Assembly: GCA_013400115.1 (NCBI GenBank)
Contig: VXBP01004441.1
Location: forward strand, 1-64,000
Source of the DNA: Rhinopomastus cyanomelas
Lineage: Eukaryota; Chordata; Aves; Bucerotiformes; Rhinopomastidae
Direction: 5' to 3'
Length of the DNA stretch: 64,000 nucleotides
Made by a program: the position numbers and the translations under genes. The notes under the pieces are model-generated. The model did no database searches and was not told the origin of the DNA. It saw nothing but the letters and a program-made list of their open reading frames with translations. How positions within the stretch are numbered: position 1 is the first letter of the stretch; each line of letters opens with the position of its first letter. Below are positions 10,722 through 21,628 of the stretch, one piece after another.

Positions 10722-11330
10722 TTCCAGCTCAAGGGGCTGGGGCCAGGCCAGGTCCTGCTTCTCGGCCTGCCATTCCAGCTCAGGGCCAGGACCAGGGCCG
10801 GGCTGAGTCCTGATTCTTGTCCTGCCTTTCCAGCTCAGGGCGAGGGCCTGGCCAGGCCCTGCTTCTCTTCCCGCCATTCCAGCTCAGGGCCAGGACCAGG
10901 GCCGGGCTGAGTCCTGATTCTTGTCCTGACATTCCAGCTTAGAGCCAGGGCCTGGCCAGGCCCTGCTTCTTGGCCTGCCTTTCCAGCTCAGGGTCAGGGC
11001 CAGGGCCTAGCCGGGACCTGCTTCTCTTCCCGCCATTCCTGGCCAGGCCCTGCTTCTCTTCCCGCCATTCCAGCTCAGAGCCAGGGCCTGGCCAGGCCCT
11101 GCTTCTTGGCCTGCCTTTCCAGCTCAGGGTCAGGGCCAGGGCCTAGCCGGGACCTGCTTCTCTTCCCGCCATTCCTGGCCAGGCCCTGCTTCTCGGCTCA
11201 CCATCCCAGCTCAGGGCGAGGGCCAGGCCAAGTCCTGCTTCTTTTCCCGCCATCCCAGCTCAGGGCGAGGGGCAGGCCGGGTCCTGCTTCTCAGCCCACC
11301 ATCCCAGCTTGGCGCTGGGGCCAGGCCTGG
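10722..11330 (+). repeat. GC-rich minisatellite with 136-bp higher-order period
   Basis: About a dozen units begin with TTCCAGCTCAGGGC or a close variant (later TCCCAGCTC) and end in CCTGCTTCTC plus a short link. Unit lengths are about 49, 55 and 32 bp. A three-unit block starting at 10932 repeats at 11068 and again begins at 11204, so the higher-order period is 136 bp. Neither the units nor the higher-order period is a multiple of three, so the long frames across it (10446-10910, 11106-11705) are unlikely to be genes. Confidence 0.93.
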
Positions 11331-11611
11331 CTAGGTCGGGTTGGAGCAGGGACCAGGCCAAGGCCCACTTCTCGGCCCACTTCCCTGAGGCAGAAAGGGG
11401 CCTGGGAGGCAGCCACTGCCTCCAGCAGTGCCTCCATCCAGTCTCCAGGAGGGCAGGGGGACAACGGCAGCCTGCCACGTCCCCTCCTCTCCCATTTCCA
11501 CCTGGAAGTGTGGAGGGAGGAAGACAAAGCCCCATGTCAGTGTTCTGGGGCAAAGCTCCCAGAACGAAAAGGGACTGGGCTGGGTCATCAGCCCTCTTGT
11601 ACAGTGTCACC
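11331..11611. other. GC-rich flank of the minisatellite
   Basis: Purine- and CCAGG-rich sequence without a clear repeat unit or CpG enrichment. Overlapping open frames on both strands have no recognisable motif. Confidence 0.5.
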
Positions 11612-11641
11612 TAGTGCCCCCTGCTCCCAGGAGAGGGCACT
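11612..11641. promoter_or_regulatory. Two overlapping, divergent CTCF-like motifs
   Basis: TAGTGCCCCCTGCTCCCAG at 11612-11630 fits the reverse complement of the extended CTCF consensus at 17 of 19 positions by hand count. CCAGGAGAGGGCAC at 11627-11640 fits the forward core at 13 of 14. Together they form an imperfect inverted repeat with AGTGCCC and GGGCACT as outer arms. Binding is inferred from motif match only. Confidence 0.45.
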
Positions 11642-13208
11642 GGGAGGATTCTCTCAAAGCCAAATGCACACTGTTCTTCATGAAAGCACAACTCTACACA
11701 GCTGAAAATGTTGGTAAGTTTCAAACCGTAACAAGTGTAGTGTAAATATTATTATCTGTAAAGAGCTGGTGTTTAAAGATCTCCTTTTACAATCAAACCA
11801 TAGGTGTTTCCAATTTCTTCACATGTACTTCCTAACATCTTTGAGCAGATATTCCGGGTGCATTTCTGAGCTAACGTAAACACCATTGATCTCTGTTAGA
11901 TCTATATTGAAATCACTGTAGACCCAACAATCTTGCAGAGATTTTATATCAATTCTTACAAACACGGTGACTTTTTAAACAGGGGCTGACAATGCCTTAT
12001 AAGAAATCCTTGTGACTTTCTGGAGGCTTTCCGATGTGACAAAGTAGCATATCATAAATCCTGTATTCTAATCCATAAAAATACCCCACAGAACGAGTGA
12101 CCATTCCTGCTAACCAGGACAGCACTCAGGCAGTCTGGCCTTCCTTACAAAGTGACTGCGGCTTGCTCTGAGAGTCCTCAGATGTCTGCATCAGGGACCT
12201 GCTCAAAACACTGCACAATTCCCTTCTTCTGCGCCATACAAATGCCCTTAATCGGAGGCATATCAATTCCCCTTTCTGGTGCAGGAGTGAAAGAATGAAA
12301 TGCTTACATTTCACACCATCGTGCAGTTAGAGCCATCCAGAGTCTGAATTAGGTGGAGATATGCTGAGCCATGGGCGTAGCCTTGGAGACTCTTTCTACT
12401 TTTAAGCTTTACAGTTACAAGAACTTTTCAGATATTCGCTGCCAGTTAGGCACCGCCATCAGTGCTGTTCAGAAGAGGTAAACCTGTTTCAGTTGCTCCC
12501 AGGCTTGGGATTTAGTTGCCTCAGCAAACTGCAGTTAATGCCTGTCTGAGACTTCCTCACTTGCTCCCATTTCTAAGATTAGAAGGTGGGTGACACTCTA
12601 TTTTCTACAACAGATTTCAATCCACACACATCTCAAGTTTATTTCTTGTTAAACTGCTTTGTAACCCTTGTGTCCACAGGCAGAAAGCCTTCCTAACATT
12701 TTCACAGGGTGGTGTATAACACTGATAACATTCCCTTGTCTTCTCTGCTTTACTACTCTCAGAAAAACACTTGTGGATCATGACACCAATTTCTAATTGT
12801 GCTATCATCTCTATCTTTGCTTTTCTGCAGCACGAAGCCAATAGCAAGCGATAGCTGCTGCATCTCCTCTTGGCAATCTAACAACACATCACGACGATAA
12901 AGTTCAGCTTTGACAGCTATTTTATTTACTCTGCTGTAATTTTGCTTTCATTTTCCAGATACTCATTCGCCTGTGAATGGTGGTGGTTAGTGGCTGCATG
13001 CTTTGATGACAGAAAGTGAGACAGCTACTTCGCTGCTCTGTAGTGTCAGACGTTACTACACCTGTTGCACCACAGACGTTAAAATGCACCACCTTGAGTT
13101 AACTCTCAGCAACATTTATTAAACCCATTCTGGGGAATTAGACTAAGTTTGGGAAGCTAATTCTTGTTGTTAGTTTTACCTGTTCCCCAGGGGACAAGTA
13201 CACCTCCC
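11642..13208. other. Long CR1-free single-copy stretch
   Basis: Some 1.5 kb of AT-balanced DNA with no CR1, exon or simple repeat that I recognise. Together with the minisatellite it is the longest CR1-poor block of the window. Confidence 0.4.
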
Positions 13209-13325
13209 ACTGGACTAGGTTGTTCAGAGACCCATCCAACCTGACCTTGAACACTTCCAGGGACAGAGCCAACACAGCTTCTCTGGGCAACCTGTTCCTG
13301 TGAGTGGTTACCCTCACGCTGTGCT
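13209..13325 (-). mobile_element. CR1 LINE fragment, group D
   Basis: AGGTTGTTCAGAGACCCATC, then CTTCTCTGGGCAACCTGTTC and the TGGTTACCCTCACG block match the ORF2 end of older avian CR1 families in antisense. The tail and 5' parts are not detectable, in keeping with greater age. Confidence 0.85.
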
Positions 13326-13863
13326 GTTCTGTGCCACCCACTGAAGTTCCAAGGATAAGTCCAATGATGAAGGTAATTACAGATTGTAAAAAGGAAATAA
13401 TTAATTTTGTAATAGAAATCATCTCTGTAGTTTGTGCGGGTCGTTAAAGCCAATTTTAACTTCATTACCTGCAGCAGTTACTCAGCACACATTAATTCAG
13501 CGCACGGAGTTCAGAATTGGCAGCTAATCAATAAAAACACCCTGAATATTGATATTGCAGGGCTTGTGCAATACTGTATTTATAGCGCCCCTGAAGCGAG
13601 TTAGATCTTGCATTAAAAGATCAATAAACTAATGCAAAGGCTAACGCCTTGCATTTGGAAAGTCTTGCTGTCAGGGGATAAGGGGAAGGAAGCTAAATAT
13701 TTATTCCCGTATTTCTGATGAGATTGCAGAACTTTTGTAAGATTGAAGCCCGGGACATCGATTACCTTTCCGGTGGAGCCCAAAGCTGGTTTATAATGTT
13801 CAGTCAACATCCATATATTAGAAAAGGGCTTCCTCTGCCCTAGTGCTCCAGTACTGCAGTATT
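13326..13863. other. Single-copy stretch, candidate conserved non-coding DNA at 13440-13640
   Basis: The segment 13440-13640 is AT-rich with TAATCAATAAA, GATATTG and GATCAATAAAC words and no repeat, a texture common in conserved enhancers. This is a suspicion only. Confidence 0.3.
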
Positions 13864-14006
13864 CAGTCTCCTTCTCTGGAGACATTTCAAACCCACCTGG
13901 CCATGCTCCTGTGTGACTGGATCCAGGGGATTCTGCTCTGGCAGGGGATTGGACTGGATGATCTTCCAAGGTCCCTTCCAATCCCTGATGTTCTGTGATT
14001 CTGTGA
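13864..14006 (+). mobile_element. CR1 LINE 3' fragment, group A
   Basis: Starts at CAGTCTCCTTCTCTGGAGAC, so only the last ~140 bases of the family are present, ending GTTCTGTGATTCTGTGA. The ORF2 stop region reads GGATCCAGG: the family TAG is mutated. Confidence 0.96.
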
Positions 14007-14325
14007 TGGGGCTCACTAAAAGAGAAAAAGAAAACATTCCTTTTTTAATCAGCAGGAGCTGATCACAGCAGCTCTTTCCACTTTACCTGCTGCTGAACTC
14101 ACTCCTCTAGTTCCCAAGTGAAAGGAGAATTACAGTAAAATCAGATTTTTTTGACTAAAGTAAAATAAACAAATGGAAGGAATTACCAGGATAATCAATT
14201 TAACACACAAACCTCAGGAACAGCTGTACAAAGTCTTACTGTCAGAACCTGGATCGAATGCTACGTCTTCTCATAGATACGCAAACACACATAAAACACT
14301 TGGAGTCACGCAGAGCTGGATTTAA
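14007..14325. other. Unrecognised AT-rich stretch
   Basis: About 320 bases without a recognised element. Confidence 0.35.
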
Positions 14326-14548
14326 TCACAGAATCCCAGAACTTTAGGGATTAGAAGGGACCTGGAAAGATCATCCAGTCCAATGCCCCTGCCACAGCTG
14401 GATCCCCTGGAGCCAGTCGCACAGGACCATGGACAGGCAGGTTTTAAACATCTCCAGAGAAGGAGACTCCACTATGCCCCTGGGCAGCCCCTTCCAGGGC
14501 TCTGGCACCCTCACCATGAAGAAGTTCCTCCTCAGATTGATGTGGATG
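14326..14548 (-). mobile_element. CR1 LINE 3' fragment, group A
   Basis: Tail at the left (TCACAGAATCCCAGAACTTT), truncated after CAGATTGATGTGGA. The minus-strand ORF2 frame (14553-14371) is open, but the family terminus D-W-I is followed by a changed stop. Confidence 0.96.
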
Positions 14549-15249
14549 AACATTAATTCTGATGAACGTTGTAATCTGCCTTTAGAGAGACCACTTCTGT
14601 TTCAATAAAGATTTAAGATTCAAGTCTGGAAACAACGTAGTAGAACACAGCCTTTGCTTAAACTTCTAATATTCCGACAAGATATAAGAGCTGATTCTGT
14701 TTCCAAAGGGTGCTACTGAAATGAAGATTGATGACTAAGTATTAGAAGAAAATAACTTTGAGTTACACGCAATAGCTTTTAATTGCATCATTTAAATTCT
14801 AAGGACTTCAATTTTATCCTCATTCAGGGTTTTGCATAATTAATTTGCAGATTTCCAGAATGCATTAGGATGAAACTTTTAAATGGATGGATGGTTATTA
14901 ATAGATGATATAAATATATTATTAATTGTTTTGGGTTGGCACTGGAAATTGCCACACAGACTTCTGAAAGGATATTGAATTCAACACCCTGAATTCGAAG
15001 TCGAATGGCACCCTCAGCTATAATTTGTGAAACAGAGAATAATTCCGGTGTCATTACGTAATAAATACTCTAACATAACGTTAACATTTCTTAATGCCAC
15101 ATTTTTCTTGTTGTAAAATGGCAGGAACACGCAAGCAGAACCGCATTGGTCTTGGCAAAGAGCTCAATGGCGAGCTCATCTACTCTAGCCCAGACACAGA
15201 GTTGCTTCTAAAAGCTCTGATTAACAAAGGAACATCTCATACTTGTAGG
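14549..15249. other. Unrecognised AT-rich single-copy stretch
   Basis: AT-rich DNA, including TTAATAGATGATATAAATAT near 14900. A 60-codon plus-strand frame at 15094 carries no recognisable motif. Confidence 0.35.
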
Positions 15250-15755
15250 CCAGGTGAATATTGTGTCCAGTCCTGAACCTCTCAGCTTCAGGACACAGAA
15301 CTGCTGGAGAGACTTGAGTGCAGAGCCACAGAGATGATGAAGGGAGGGGAGCATCTCCCTGCTGAGGAAAGGCTGAGGGAGCTGGGGCTCTGGAGCTGGG
15401 AGAAAAGGAGGGTGACCCCATCAATGCTGGTATATATGTGCAGGGTGGGTGTCAGGAGGATGGAGCCAGGCTCTGCTCAGGGGCATCTAATGATAGGACA
15501 AGGGGCAGTGGCTGTCAGCTGGAACACAGGAGGTTCCACATCAATATGAGAAGGACTTTCTTCATGATGAGGGTAACAGAGCCCTGGAAGGGGCTGCCCA
15601 GGAGGGTTGTGGAGTCTTCTCCTCTGGAGACATTTCAAACCCTCCTGGCCATGTTCCCATGCGACTGGATCTAGGTGATCCTGCTGTGGCAGGGGGAATG
15701 GCCTGGATGATCTTTCAAGGTCCCTTCCAGTCCCTAATGTTCAGTGGCTCTGTGA
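15250..15755 (+). mobile_element. CR1 LINE fragment, group A
   Basis: Extends from the ORF2 part after the LVRPHLE region (TTGTGTCCAGTCCTGAACCT) to the tail GTTCAGTGGCTCTGTGA. A frameshift near 15415, where GACTGAGGGGTGACC is shortened to GGGTGACC, splits ORF2 into frames at 15334-15549 and 15438-15674. The second still ends C-D-W-I and TAG. Confidence 0.96.
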
Positions 15756-16440
15756 TTTCATGTTTCCATGCTTTTAATTAAATGACGGGAGGACAATCAT
15801 CCGTGTGGAAACGATTCCTTCTGGAGCGGTAATGAGGAGAAGGAAGATGAGCACAGAAATAGAGCGGCGGTATGAGAAACTGCAGGCATGATTTACTTTA
15901 GAGAAGTGCTAATGAGAAAGTAAGAGGTGGATGCTGAATGAAGCTTCACAATCAGCAGCAATTTTTAATCCTTTTGTACTATACAACCTTTAACAAACGC
16001 AGAATTATCCTTGCACCGCTAGTTTTATGTCTTCATTTTTCTCTTCTAGACGGTGGCCAAACATTTCCACGAACTGTCACTTTCTAGCTGATTAATCAAT
16101 CAGGCAGTTTTGCATCCACATAATCAAACTAAGTGGTCCTTCAGAAATTTTCCATGTAATTAATGGTCTCAGATCTCTGGCTGCAGTGAAAGCCTTTTAC
16201 TGACAAGCAGCTTGCAGAGCTTCAGCAGCCTTCATAGGCTTCTCCAAATGAAAACAACTTGGTGCTTATTGCATTTCTAGCTTTACTTCTTCTCCTCCTT
16301 TTGACAGCATCTCTGATTCTTTCTCTTTCTACACATTTTAATTACACTCAAGGAGAGAAGTACAGATGCTGTGGGTTTCCCAGTCCTTCAAACTTCCTGT
16401 CAATAGGCCAGTAAACGAGGCCAGGAACAGAGTGGAAATG
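15756..16440. other. Single-copy stretch, AT-rich with TAAT cores
   Basis: No repeat or exon is recognised. The segment 16040-16180 has several ATTAAT/TAATCAA words and no low complexity. Confidence 0.3.
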
Positions 16441-16891
16441 TCACAGAATCACGGAACATTAGGGAATGGAAGAGACCTCGAAAGATCATCCCTCGCCACA
16501 GCAGGGTGCACAGATCCAGTCACACAGGAACATGGCCAGGCAGGTTTTAAATGTCTCCAGAGAAGGAGACTCCACAACCCCCCTGGGCAGCCCCTGCCAG
16601 TGCTCTGTCACCTTCACCAGGAAGAACTTCCTTCTCACATTGATGTGGAACCTCCTATGCTCCAGCTTACAGCTGCTGCCCCATGTCCTATCACTGGGTG
16701 CCCCTGAGCAGAGCCTGGCTCCCTCCTCCTGACACCCACCCTTCACATTAATGAGGCCACCCCTCAGTTTCCTTTTCTCCAAGCTATGGAGACACAGCTC
16801 CCTCAGCCTTTCTTCATCAGGGAGATGCTCCCCTCCCTTCATCATCTCTGTGGCTCTGCTCTGGACTATCCAGCAGCTCTGTGTCCTTCAT
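16441..16891 (-). mobile_element. CR1 LINE fragment, group A
   Basis: Tail at the left (TCACAGAATCACGGAACATT). The minus-strand ORF2 frame is open from 16845 to 16486 but runs past the family stop because of small deletions near the 3' end. The AATGTTGATAAATATG block is reduced to ACATTAATGAGG. Confidence 0.96.
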
Positions 16892-17407
16892 GTCTGTGAA
16901 ATTCAAATAGCTCAGTACTGTTCAGTTTCATACATCAGCCATTCTTCAGCTGCAGAGAAGTTGTCTCCTCTTGGCCTCAGTCTGGGATAACATCTGGCTG
17001 GAAAACAATTTTCTTACAGGTGGATTGGCCCTTAATTTCCAAGACGGAATGTGTTGCTGCTGCTCCTGTAAACGTGCAGCCCATTACAGCAGGTAATGAA
17101 AAAACCATCTGTCTGTGCTGGTAATCTCCAGTGACAGCAAAACTGCGCTGGAGTTCAGACTCTGCCACTGGATGTTCCTAGGAAAAAATAAAGCAGCAGG
17201 AGCACAAGCCCTGCTCCTTGATCCTCCAAAATGAAAGCAGAGAGGCCAAATGCACTCTGGAGAAGCAGTTCACTCATCTCCATAAGGCAGTCTGCTGCAG
17301 GACAGTTGTTCTCTTTTCAGAAGAGCTGGCAGAATTGTAACTGTAAGGCTGATGTTTAGTTGTAAGTCACCTTTTACAACCCTAGTGTTAAGTGTGTAGC
17401 TGTTGGG
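16892..17407. other. Unrecognised single-copy stretch
   Basis: Mixed DNA without a recognised element. Confidence 0.35.
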
Positions 17408-17763
17408 ACCAAGTCTTATGAGGAGAGATGGAGAGAGTTGGGGCTGTTTAGTTTGAGGAAGAGGAGGCTGAGGGGAGACCTCATTGCTCTGTGCTGGGCT
17501 CTTCTTACAGGTCATTAGCGACAGAGCCAGAGGGAAGGGCTTCAAGCTCCAACAGGGGAGGGTTAATAATTCTTCCCAGAGGGTGGTCAGGCCCTGGAAT
17601 GGGCTGCCCAGGGTGGTGGTTGAGTTGCCATCCCTGGATGAGTTTAAACATCGCTTAGATGTGGTGTTGGGGGATCTGGTTTAGAGATGACCTCGTAGAG
17701 TAGGGTTAATGGTTGGACTCGATGATCCCAGGGGTCTTTTCCAACATGAATGATCCTATGATC
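17408..17763 (+). mobile_element. CR1 LINE 3' fragment, group B, with internal deletion
   Basis: Reads from TCTTATGAGGAGAGATGG through ORF2 to the stop after G-D-L-V (TAG at 17682-17684) and the tail GATGATCCCAGGGGTCTTTT. Between CATTGCTCT and GTGCTGGGCTCTTC about 35 bases present in other group B copies are missing. A second gap of similar size removes the GACATCAGGAAG block near 17565. Confidence 0.95.
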
Positions 17764-18138
17764 TGTCAAGTCCCTGTCGTTTCTCCTTCCTTTCTTTTTC
17801 AAGAACTGTTGCATTTATAATCTGCACCTGATCTTCTAGGAACCTTTGAGTACACAGTGGAGCCAGGGAGCTGCTAAATCCCTGTTTAGAGCTGGAGGCA
17901 ATCCAGCTCCGGTGCAGAGACAGCGGTCTGGCTGCAGATGGACACAACTGGCTGAGTTCCACCATTAGCATCTCCACTCACAGTGTGCTGGAGGGTGAAT
18001 TGGGACCTAATTTTAACTCAGGTACTTCTCTAAGAAATAAAGTGGGATGAAAACTAGATATCGAGGACTCTATTTGCATACGAAAGGGCAAGCCTGCCGG
18101 GTTTCTCTTTGCTAGCACTTAGATTCCTGACACAGAGG
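17764..18138. other. Unrecognised single-copy stretch
   Basis: No recognised element before the 129-bp tandem repeat. Confidence 0.35.
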
Positions 18139-18533
18139 CTTGCATGGGCCATGATGAGCACCAGGTGCAGAAGGTTTTGAAAATGTTGACAGCATCTCCA
18201 CCTGAGAGTCAGTGAGACATAGTGTTCTAGCAAAGAGAAGATACCAGCTACCCAAAAAATATGGGAGCTTGCATGGGCCATGATGAGCACCAGGTGCAGA
18301 AGGTTTTGAAAATGTTGACAGCATCTCCACCTGAGAGTCAGTGAGACATAGTGTTCTAGCAAAGAGAAGATACCAGCTACCCAAAAAATATGGGAGCTTG
18401 CATGAGCCATGATGAGCATCAGGTGCAGAAGGTTTTGAAACACGCTGATAGCATCTCCTCCACCTTTAAGTCATGGAGACACAGAGAGCTCTCGTGAAGA
18501 GGAGATACCAGCTACCCCAAAAATATGGGAGTT
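18139..18533 (+). repeat. Three tandem units of 129 bp
   Basis: Units start at about 18139, 18268 and 18397 with CTTGCATGGGCCATGATGAG or a close variant. Units one and two look identical over their whole length. Unit three has clear substitutions and a few inserted bases. The period is 43 codons, which keeps a minus-strand frame of 129 codons open (18443-18054) with a visibly repeated translation. I see no start context, domain or neighbour that supports a gene. Confidence 0.95.
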
Positions 18534-18907
18534 TCCTGGCTGCAGTGCTGCGTATGTTACACAGCTCTGGAAACCCAAGAGCTTTGCACTGATGATTGCA
18601 GAGGTCTTTTCCAGCCTCAATAGTTCTGTGATTTTTTGCTCTTGGTTCTGTTGTGAAGTAAGGAGACAACAACAGTCTGGACAAGGAGCTGCAGCTCTGA
18701 AGCAACCCTGAGAAGGTAAGTTCTAACAATGCTCTCAGCTCCATTTTGTTGGGTCTCGGTGTGTTGTAACTGATCTATGTAGAACTAAAACATGCACTGA
18801 ACGTAACAAAAGCCATTTATAAATTGTATGAGCAGAGAAGGGAACACCTGGCTAGTCCCTGCTGAGAAGAAATGTGAGGAAAAAAGACAAGGAAACCCGT
18901 TTCTTTT
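18534..18907. other. Unrecognised stretch with a possible CR1 tail scrap
   Basis: GAGGTCTTTTCCAGCCTCAA followed by TAGTTCTGTG at 18601-18630 resembles a plus-strand CR1 tail of about 40 bases. The rest is unrecognised. Confidence 0.4.
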
Positions 18908-19099
18908 TCATAGAAGGAGTGATCAGGCCCTGGAATGGGCTGCCCAGGGAGGTGGCTGGGTCACCATCCCTGGATGTGTTTAAAGATGGTCTGGATGAGG
19001 CATTGAGGGATCTGGTTTAGGGGTGAGTTTGTAAGGCAGAGTAAATGGTTTGACTGGATGATCCCGGGGTGCGTTTTCAAACCAGAGTGATTCTGTGAG
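18908..19099 (+). mobile_element. CR1 LINE 3' fragment, group B
   Basis: Starts at AAGGAGTGATCAGGCCCTGG and ends in ATGATCCCGGGGTGCGTTTT plus GTGATTCTGTGA. The ORF2 terminus G-D-L-V is changed but the TAG before GGGTGAGTTTG is kept. Confidence 0.94.
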
Positions 19100-19294
19100 T
19101 TGTGCTTCCAGGAGTAAAAAGCAGAGTGTTAAAGTCAGAACTAAGCATAGGGAGGTTCTACAGGTTGTTTAGAACTTGGAGCAGTCTTTGGAATTAAAAG
19201 TAGCAACTAAACAAGTGACATCCAGGTGACGCTTTTTGTAAGCATCTCACGGTCAGGCAACACTCTTTACAAACAATCTCCATTAGGTCGCTTA

Positions 19295-19450
19295 CTGTGT
19301 CCAGCTCTGCGCCCCTCAGTTCAAGAAGGACACCGCTGCCGGAGAGAGTCCAGCACAGAGCATAGACATGATGACGGGGATCCTCCTGTGGCAGGGGGAT
19401 AGGACTGGATGATCTTTTGAAGCCCCTCCCAACCCCTGATGTTCTGTGAA
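19295..19450 (+). mobile_element. CR1 LINE fragment, group A, with a large internal deletion
   Basis: The 5' part (GTGTCCAGCTCTGCGCCCCT to GACATGATGA) is joined directly to the 3' untranslated region (GGGGATCCTCCTGTGGCAGG to the tail). Roughly 400 bases of ORF2 sequence present in complete copies are absent. The junction lies in a short run of Gs shared by both sides. Confidence 0.93.
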
Positions 19451-20247
19451 TACATGAAAAGTAGCCAGACTGCAATAAAAGGGATGGTTTGCCAGAGAAG
19501 CATGAGACAACTGGAAGAACTTCTTGTCTTTTCTTAAAGCTGAGGTACCGTGAGATTCTGCAGCAAAGCACTGCTGGGCCCATTAGGATTCCACAGGCTG
19601 CTGTTGGTTCAGGTTGAAAATGGGAACAACTGTGGTATAAGTGAGGAGCTTTGTAAGCCTTATATAAGAATGTTTGAGGAATCATCTAGTCTTTTGACTA
19701 TAAACCAGCCTTTAAAGTTGCAGGAGACGGATAGTCGGCTGCACATTTGGAAGCATACTCTTTAAATTACCTGGAGAAGCAAGCATCCAGCACTGGAGGG
19801 GCTCAGTCAGACTCGGAGCGAGCTGTCGCTTTCTGCTTCTCCCTCTGTCTTCAGGCTTTTAAAAGAATGCCTCGTGTTGTATAAACAAACCCCTCTGGAT
19901 AAAAACATCCTCAGACTAAACAGTTGCAGGCATGACGTAAGTCAGTCCTTCCCTTTCTAAGCCTCGTGCCAACGCTGCAGTTATGCTTCCCCATCCTGCT
20001 GCGACAGGTACTGACACCAAACCAAAAGGCAATGCAATGCACAGCTTTTGTGAGGGCTTGGTTTGAGTCTGCGTAAACTTCCACCACACTGAGCCGGCCA
20101 GGGAATCGAGTTGTGCGGGGCTCATACGTGACTGGTTGGCTAGGCTGGAGCATCACAACTTGCTCTCAGTTGCTGCAGTTTGGGTTGAGTGAGGACAACA
20201 CAAAGCACAGTGTGGCTGGGCAAGCAGGGCCTTTGGAAGGGGATTCT
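19451..20247. other. Unrecognised single-copy stretch
   Basis: Mixed DNA. No repeat or exon is recognised. Confidence 0.35.
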
Positions 20248-20791
20248 CTAGGGGACTGATCTCTTGGAGAGCAGTGGAGAAAGGGACCTGGGGGTTCTGG
20301 TGGCCAGCAGGATGGCCAGGAGCCAGCAATAGGCCCTTGTGGCCAAGAAGGCTAGTGGCATCCTGGGGTGGATCAGAATGGGGGTGATAAGCAAATCAAA
20401 AGAGGTTCTCCTCCCCCTCTACTCTGCCCTGCTGAGACCACTTCTGGAACATTGTGTCCAGTTCCAGAAGGACACAGAGCTGCTGGAGAGAGTCCAGCAC
20501 AGCACCACAGAGATGATGAAGGAAGGGGAGCATCTCCATGCTGAGGGAAGGCTGAGGGGCAATGGGTATGAACAGAGTAGGTTCCACATCAGTCTGAGAA
20601 GGAACGTCTTCATGGTGAGGGTGCCAGAGCCCTGGCAGGGGCTGCCCATGGGGATTGTGGAGTCTCCTTCTCTGGAGACATTTCAAATCTGCCTGGCCAT
20701 GCTCCCTTGCGACTGGGTCTAGGTGATCCTGCTGTGGTGGGGGGTCTGGACTGGTCGATCATTGCAATCCTTACTGTTCTGTGTTTCTGTA
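20248..20791 (+). mobile_element. CR1 LINE fragment, group A, with internal deletion
   Basis: Long 5' extent, starting near GGGGACTGATCTCTTGGAGA. The ORF2 frame is open from 20339 to 20722 (127 codons, ending P-C-D-W-V, TAG). It lacks the block between GGCTGAGGGG and CAATGGGTATGAAC, so the L-R-E-L-G...K-G-G-C-Q-E-D region is missing and the frame is kept by chance. Confidence 0.95.
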
Positions 20792-21628
20792 ATGAGGTCC
20801 TTGGTGAGGTGTGCTCTTAGGGGTCAGTAAACACCAGCATTGAAAATGTTCATATTTCATGGCTCATTTTAAGTTTAGTCCTTTAAGGTTCTGGCAGTGT
20901 GGAATGGAAGCCTCTGGGATAGTGCTGCTCCTTCTGGTGAGGAGAATTAAGCAGAGGAAAGTGTTTGTGTGTGCTTTGTGTGGATTGTTTTTGTTTTGGA
21001 TGTGATTTCCCTTCTTCCAAAACAAGTGATGCACAGTGTGGTGTAAACGTTTACTGACCTTTATTCTGCTCAGTCAAGAAGCATCTAGCTAGAAGGAGAG
21101 AGTAAAACAGTGCTTGAAAGCATAAACCATGGGTTGAGCTCCCTGATGCACCTTACACCAGGAAGTGAAGCGTGGGTTGCCCAAATCCCAAGTCTTTCCA
21201 GGACATTTCAACAATGTATTACGGAAGAGGAAGATGTTTTCTCATGACATGAAATGAGAAAAGTGCTCAGAAGAAGGGGGCTTTGGTGTCGCTGAATTCT
21301 GTGGTAGGAAAGTGGTGACAGACAGAAGCGCTGCTGTTTGTTGGGGGGGTTTTTACTGGTTTTGCCTGTCAAGGAGCTCTTCCGTGGCCTCTGGGTGAAT
21401 GTCTCGTATACACACAGAAGTCGCACTGTACGGAGAGACAACCTCAGCTACACTTTGTGTGACTGTAGCTTGCTGAACGCTGAAATGCTGCCTCCATGCT
21501 TTTACGTACACATATACCAGTCTGGGCCTGCTGGAGCTGACAGGCTGTAAACATGTCGAAGGACAGGCATGTCAGCGGGGTGTCCGCATGGAAGGCTTGT
21601 TCCCAGCTTGTTCCCCAGTTAGCTGATT
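20792..21628. other. Single-copy stretch without CR1
   Basis: No exon or repeat is recognised. It leads into the duplicated TATA-like module. Confidence 0.35.

Noticed and set aside
10446..10910. 154-codon plus-strand frame, and the 199-codon frame at 11106-11705
   Set aside because: Both run through the GC-rich minisatellite, whose unit lengths (about 49, 55, 32) and 136-bp period are not multiples of three. Overlapping frames are open on both strands, as expected from base composition.
18054..18443. 129-codon minus-strand frame with repeated peptide
   Set aside because: The open frame is explained by the 129-bp period (43 codons) copying one chance-open unit. No start context or domain.
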